A DNA stretch of 64,000 nt from Enterobacter ludwigii (GTDB lineage Bacteria; Pseudomonadota; Gammaproteobacteria; Enterobacterales; Enterobacteriaceae), in assembly GCA_023023105.1 (NCBI GenBank), contig CP083824.1, positions 3,472,001 to 3,536,000 of the forward strand, given 5' to 3'. The translations under genes were made by a program, and so were the position numbers. The notes under the pieces are model-generated. The model was not told the DNA's origin. It was given only the letters and a program-made list of their open reading frames with translations, and ran no database searches. This document shows, piece by piece, positions 62,414 to 64,000 of this stretch (position 1 is the stretch's first letter; the number at the start of each line of letters is the position of its first letter).

Positions 62414-62689
62414 GTGGCTTCTGTTTCTATCAGCTGTCCCTCCTGTTCAGCTACTGAAGGCGTGGTGCGTAACGGTAAAAGTACTGCCGGACATCAGCGC
62501 TATCTCTGCTCTCACTGCCGTAAAACATGGCAGCTACAGTTCACTTACACCGCTTCTCAACCCGGTACGCATCAGAAAATCATTGATATGGCCATGAATG
62601 GCGTCGGATGTCGCGCCAGTGCACGCATTATGGGCGTTGGCCTCAACACGATTTTACGACACTTAAAAAACTCAGGCCGCAGTCGGTAA
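62414..62689 (+). CDS. insA: IS1 InsA, repressor/transposase N-terminal part
   Basis: 91 aa from a GTG start. Zinc-finger CPSC...CSHC ([23 protein letters not shown]) and a helix-turn-helix ([23 protein letters not shown]). Alone it binds the IS1 ends and represses transposition. The A6C run at 62665-62671 near its end is the -1 frameshift site that yields the InsAB' transposase. Confidence 0.96.
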   Translation: MASVSISCPSCSATEGVVRNGKSTAGHQRYLCSHCRKTWQLQFTYTASQPGTHQKIIDMAMNGVGCRASARIMGVGLNTILRHLKNSGRSR

Positions 62690-63111
62690 ACTCACGCATA
62701 CAACCGGGCAGTGACGTCATTGTTTGCGCGGAAATGGACGAACAGTGGGGTTACGTCGGCGCTAAATCACGCCAGCGCTGGTTGTTTTACGCGTATGACA
62801 GGATACGGAGGACGGTTGTGGCGCACGTATTCGGTGAACGCACGTTGGCCACGCTGGAGCGTCTTCTGGGCCTGCTGTCGGCCTTTGAGGTCGTGGTATG
62901 GATGACGGATGGCTGGCCGCTGTATGAATCACGCCTGAAGGGAGAACTGCACGTTATCAGCAAGCGATATACGCAGCGCATTGAGCGGCATAACCTGAAT
63001 CTGAGGCAGCATCTGGCAAGGCTGGGCAGGAAGTCACTGTCGTTCTCAAAATCGGTGGAGCTGCATGACAAAGTCATCGGGCATTATCTGAACATAAAAC
63101 ACTATCAGTAA
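62608..63111 (+). CDS. insB: IS1 InsB, transposase catalytic part (made as InsAB' fusion)
   Basis: The open frame covers 167 codons. In practice it is entered by -1 frameshift at 62665-62671, giving an InsAB' protein of about 232 aa. A DDE-type catalytic region is visible ([23 protein letters not shown], with the Glu further on). It ends HYQ-stop at 63109-63111, only 16 bases before the first codon of the truncated yfiR. Confidence 0.95.
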   Translation: MSRQCTHYGRWPQHDFTTLKKLRPQSVNSRIQPGSDVIVCAEMDEQWGYVGAKSRQRWLFYAYDRIRRTVVAHVFGERTLATLERLLGLLSAFEVVVWMTDGWPLYESRLKGELHVISKRYTQRIERHNLNLRQHLARLGRKSLSFSKSVELHDKVIGHYLNIKHYQ

Positions 63112-63126
63112 GTTGGAGTCATTACC

Positions 63127-63134
63127 CTTGATCT
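63127..63134. repeat. IS1 target-site duplication, right copy
   Basis: CTTGATCT directly after the right inverted repeat, identical to 62351-62358. Confidence 0.95.
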
Positions 63135-63652
63135 CTTTTTTCCGACTCACTCTGGCACTAATGCTGTTCCTTATGGTGGGCCCAGCGACGGCAGGCGCGC
63201 TTACGGAAACGGATAAATCGGTACGCTCTATTGTCTCAGGTATTGTGAGCTATACGCGATGGCCGTCGCTATCCGGGCAGCCTAAACTCTGCGTTTATGC
63301 CTCTTCTCACTACACACATGCACTCAGCGACGAAGAAGGGCAGAACAGCGGGTTACCTTATACTCCTGTCATTGTACGTAACGATCGGGAAGCCCTGGCC
63401 GAAACGTGCGATGCTATTTATTTCGGGTCTGAATCGCCTGCAAAACAACTTGAATTAATAAGTCAATATCAGGGCAGAGCATTGCTATTAATCTCAGAGC
63501 AAAATCCGGAATGTGCTATTGGCAGTGCCTTTTGCCTGATAATCGATCGCGGTCAGGTACGGTTTTCTGTCAATCTTGATGCGTTGACTCGCAGTGGCGT
63601 GAGAGTCAGTCCGGATGTATTAATGCTTGCACGGAATAAGCAGCATGGATAA
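63128..63652 (+). CDS. yfiR: YfiR, periplasmic repressor of DgcN, 5'-truncated by IS1
   Basis: 174 codons from TTG 63128 (MISFFRLTLALMLFL), inside the target duplication. The hydrophobic signal segment and cleavage region (VGPATAGA) are kept, as is the mature domain (IVSGIVSYTRWP, SGVRVSPDVLMLARNKQ). YfiR binds the periplasmic part of the diguanylate cyclase DgcN and holds it inactive until reductive or envelope stress. The native start and leader lie on the far side of IS1. GGAG in the IS1 end, 9 bases before this TTG, may allow translation; TTG 63113 is a weaker alternative. The stop overlaps dgcN by 8 bases. Confidence 0.85.
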   Translation: MISFFRLTLALMLFLMVGPATAGALTETDKSVRSIVSGIVSYTRWPSLSGQPKLCVYASSHYTHALSDEEGQNSGLPYTPVIVRNDREALAETCDAIYFGSESPAKQLELISQYQGRALLLISEQNPECAIGSAFCLIIDRGQVRFSVNLDALTRSGVRVSPDVLMLARNKQHG

Positions 63653-64000
63653 AGATTTCACGTCAACACCACGCCCGACGTTTAAAAGAACATTGAGGCG
63701 AATCAGCATGATAAGCGTCATCATAACGATGACATTAATATGGTTATTGCTCTGCTTTGCATCCGTCGTGACATTAAAGCAATACGCACAAAAAAATCTC
63801 GAATTAACCGGCGCAACAATGAGCCACAGCCTTGAAGCCTCCCTGGTTTTCAATGATTCACTGGCGGCCAATGAAACACTTGCCACCCTCGGTAAACAGG
63901 GTCAGTTTGCCGTGGCAGAAGTCGTGAACGTGCATAAAAAGCGGTTTGCTTACTGGTCATGGAATCCGGAAGATAATACCGACACGCTGGGCGCGCTGGT
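63645..64000 (+). CDS. dgcN: DgcN (YfiN), diguanylate cyclase, 5' part
   Basis: 118 codons are visible before the window ends. The N-terminus MDKDFTSTPRPTFKRTLRRIS is followed by a transmembrane helix (ISVIITMTLIWLLLCFASVV, about 24-44) and the start of the periplasmic sensing domain (YAQKNLELTGATMSHSLEASLVFNDS). In E. coli, HAMP and GGDEF domains follow, producing c-di-GMP that drives cellulose/biofilm and division arrest. The start overlaps yfiR, so the two are translationally coupled. Confidence 0.93.
   Translation, partial: MDKDFTSTPRPTFKRTLRRISMISVIITMTLIWLLLCFASVVTLKQYAQKNLELTGATMSHSLEASLVFNDSLAANETLATLGKQGQFAVAEVVNVHKKRFAYWSWNPEDNTDTLGAL

Larger units (their letters stand above)
62359..63126 (+). 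mobile_element. IS1-family insertion sequence, complete
   Basis: Exactly 768 bp. The 23-bp terminal repeats (62359-62381 and 63104-63126) agree at 20 of 23 positions and both contain CCAACTTACTGAT read inward. insA and insB are intact, and the frameshift site is present. A perfect 8-bp duplication indicates a simple, fairly recent insertion. It is orientated like yfiR and dgcN, so element transcription reads into them. Confidence 0.97.

Overview
The window is a stretch of core chromosome from a member of the Enterobacteriaceae. Gene order from hmp to dgcN follows the Escherichia/Salmonella backbone almost gene for gene, and most proteins match their E. coli counterparts closely in length and motifs. 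The cad locus sits between hmp and glnB, a placement I recall from Salmonella. Together with a murQ/PTS pair beside yfhH and an SMP-30 gene between pheA and tyrA, this points away from E. coli K-12 towards an Enterobacter-like genus. The 16S gene is compatible with that, but I cannot assign a species by eye.

Layout. 1-7339 (+): the 3' end of hmp, then the acid-stress lysine decarboxylase locus cadC-cadB-cadA and the peptide permease dtpC. 7381-11291 (-): glnB and the glrK-qseG-glrR two-component locus. 11351-11764: the sRNA gene glmY with a sigma-54 promoter and GlrR-type sites. 11821-15708 (-): purL with a PurR box. 15976-17526 (+): mltF, overlapping tadA tail to tail. 17414-20883 (-): tadA, pgpC, a MurNAc-type PTS IIBC and murQ, divergent from the RpiR-family regulator yfhH (21002-21850, +), then yfhL. 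22154-28617 (-): acpS-pdxJ-recO-era-rnc-lepB-lepA. 28803-31486 (-): rseC-rseB-rseA-rpoE, divergent from nadB. 33512-45525: trmN6, srmB, grcA, ung, yfiF, trxC, tapT, patZ, pssA, yfiM and kgtP. 45691-51028 (-): a complete rRNA operon (16S, tRNA-Glu, 23S, 5S) with P1, P2, boxA and terminator. 51152-55563 (-): clpB, pgeF, rluD. 55695-58462 (+): bamD, raiA, pheL and pheA. 58459-61594 (-): the SMP-30-like gene and the aroF-tyrA operon. 61809-64000 (+): yfiL and the yfiR-dgcN locus.

Regulatory logic readable in the DNA: GlrR sites and a sigma-54 promoter in front of glmY; a sigma-E promoter in front of rpoE; a NadR box at nadB; a PurR box at purL; two FNR boxes at grcA; a CRP site at raiA; a phenylalanine attenuator at pheA; TyrR boxes at aroF; a sigma-32 promoter at clpB; and the RNase III leader hairpin at rnc.

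The clearest strain-specific event is an intact 768-bp IS1 at 62359-63126, flanked by an 8-bp target duplication, that splits yfiR within its first codons. YfiR is the periplasmic repressor of the diguanylate cyclase DgcN encoded immediately downstream. The IS end places a GGAG nine bases before an in-frame TTG, so a slightly shortened YfiR with its signal peptide may still be made. I found no CRISPR array, prophage, toxin-antitoxin or defence system. Nearly all the rest is recognisable housekeeping DNA.
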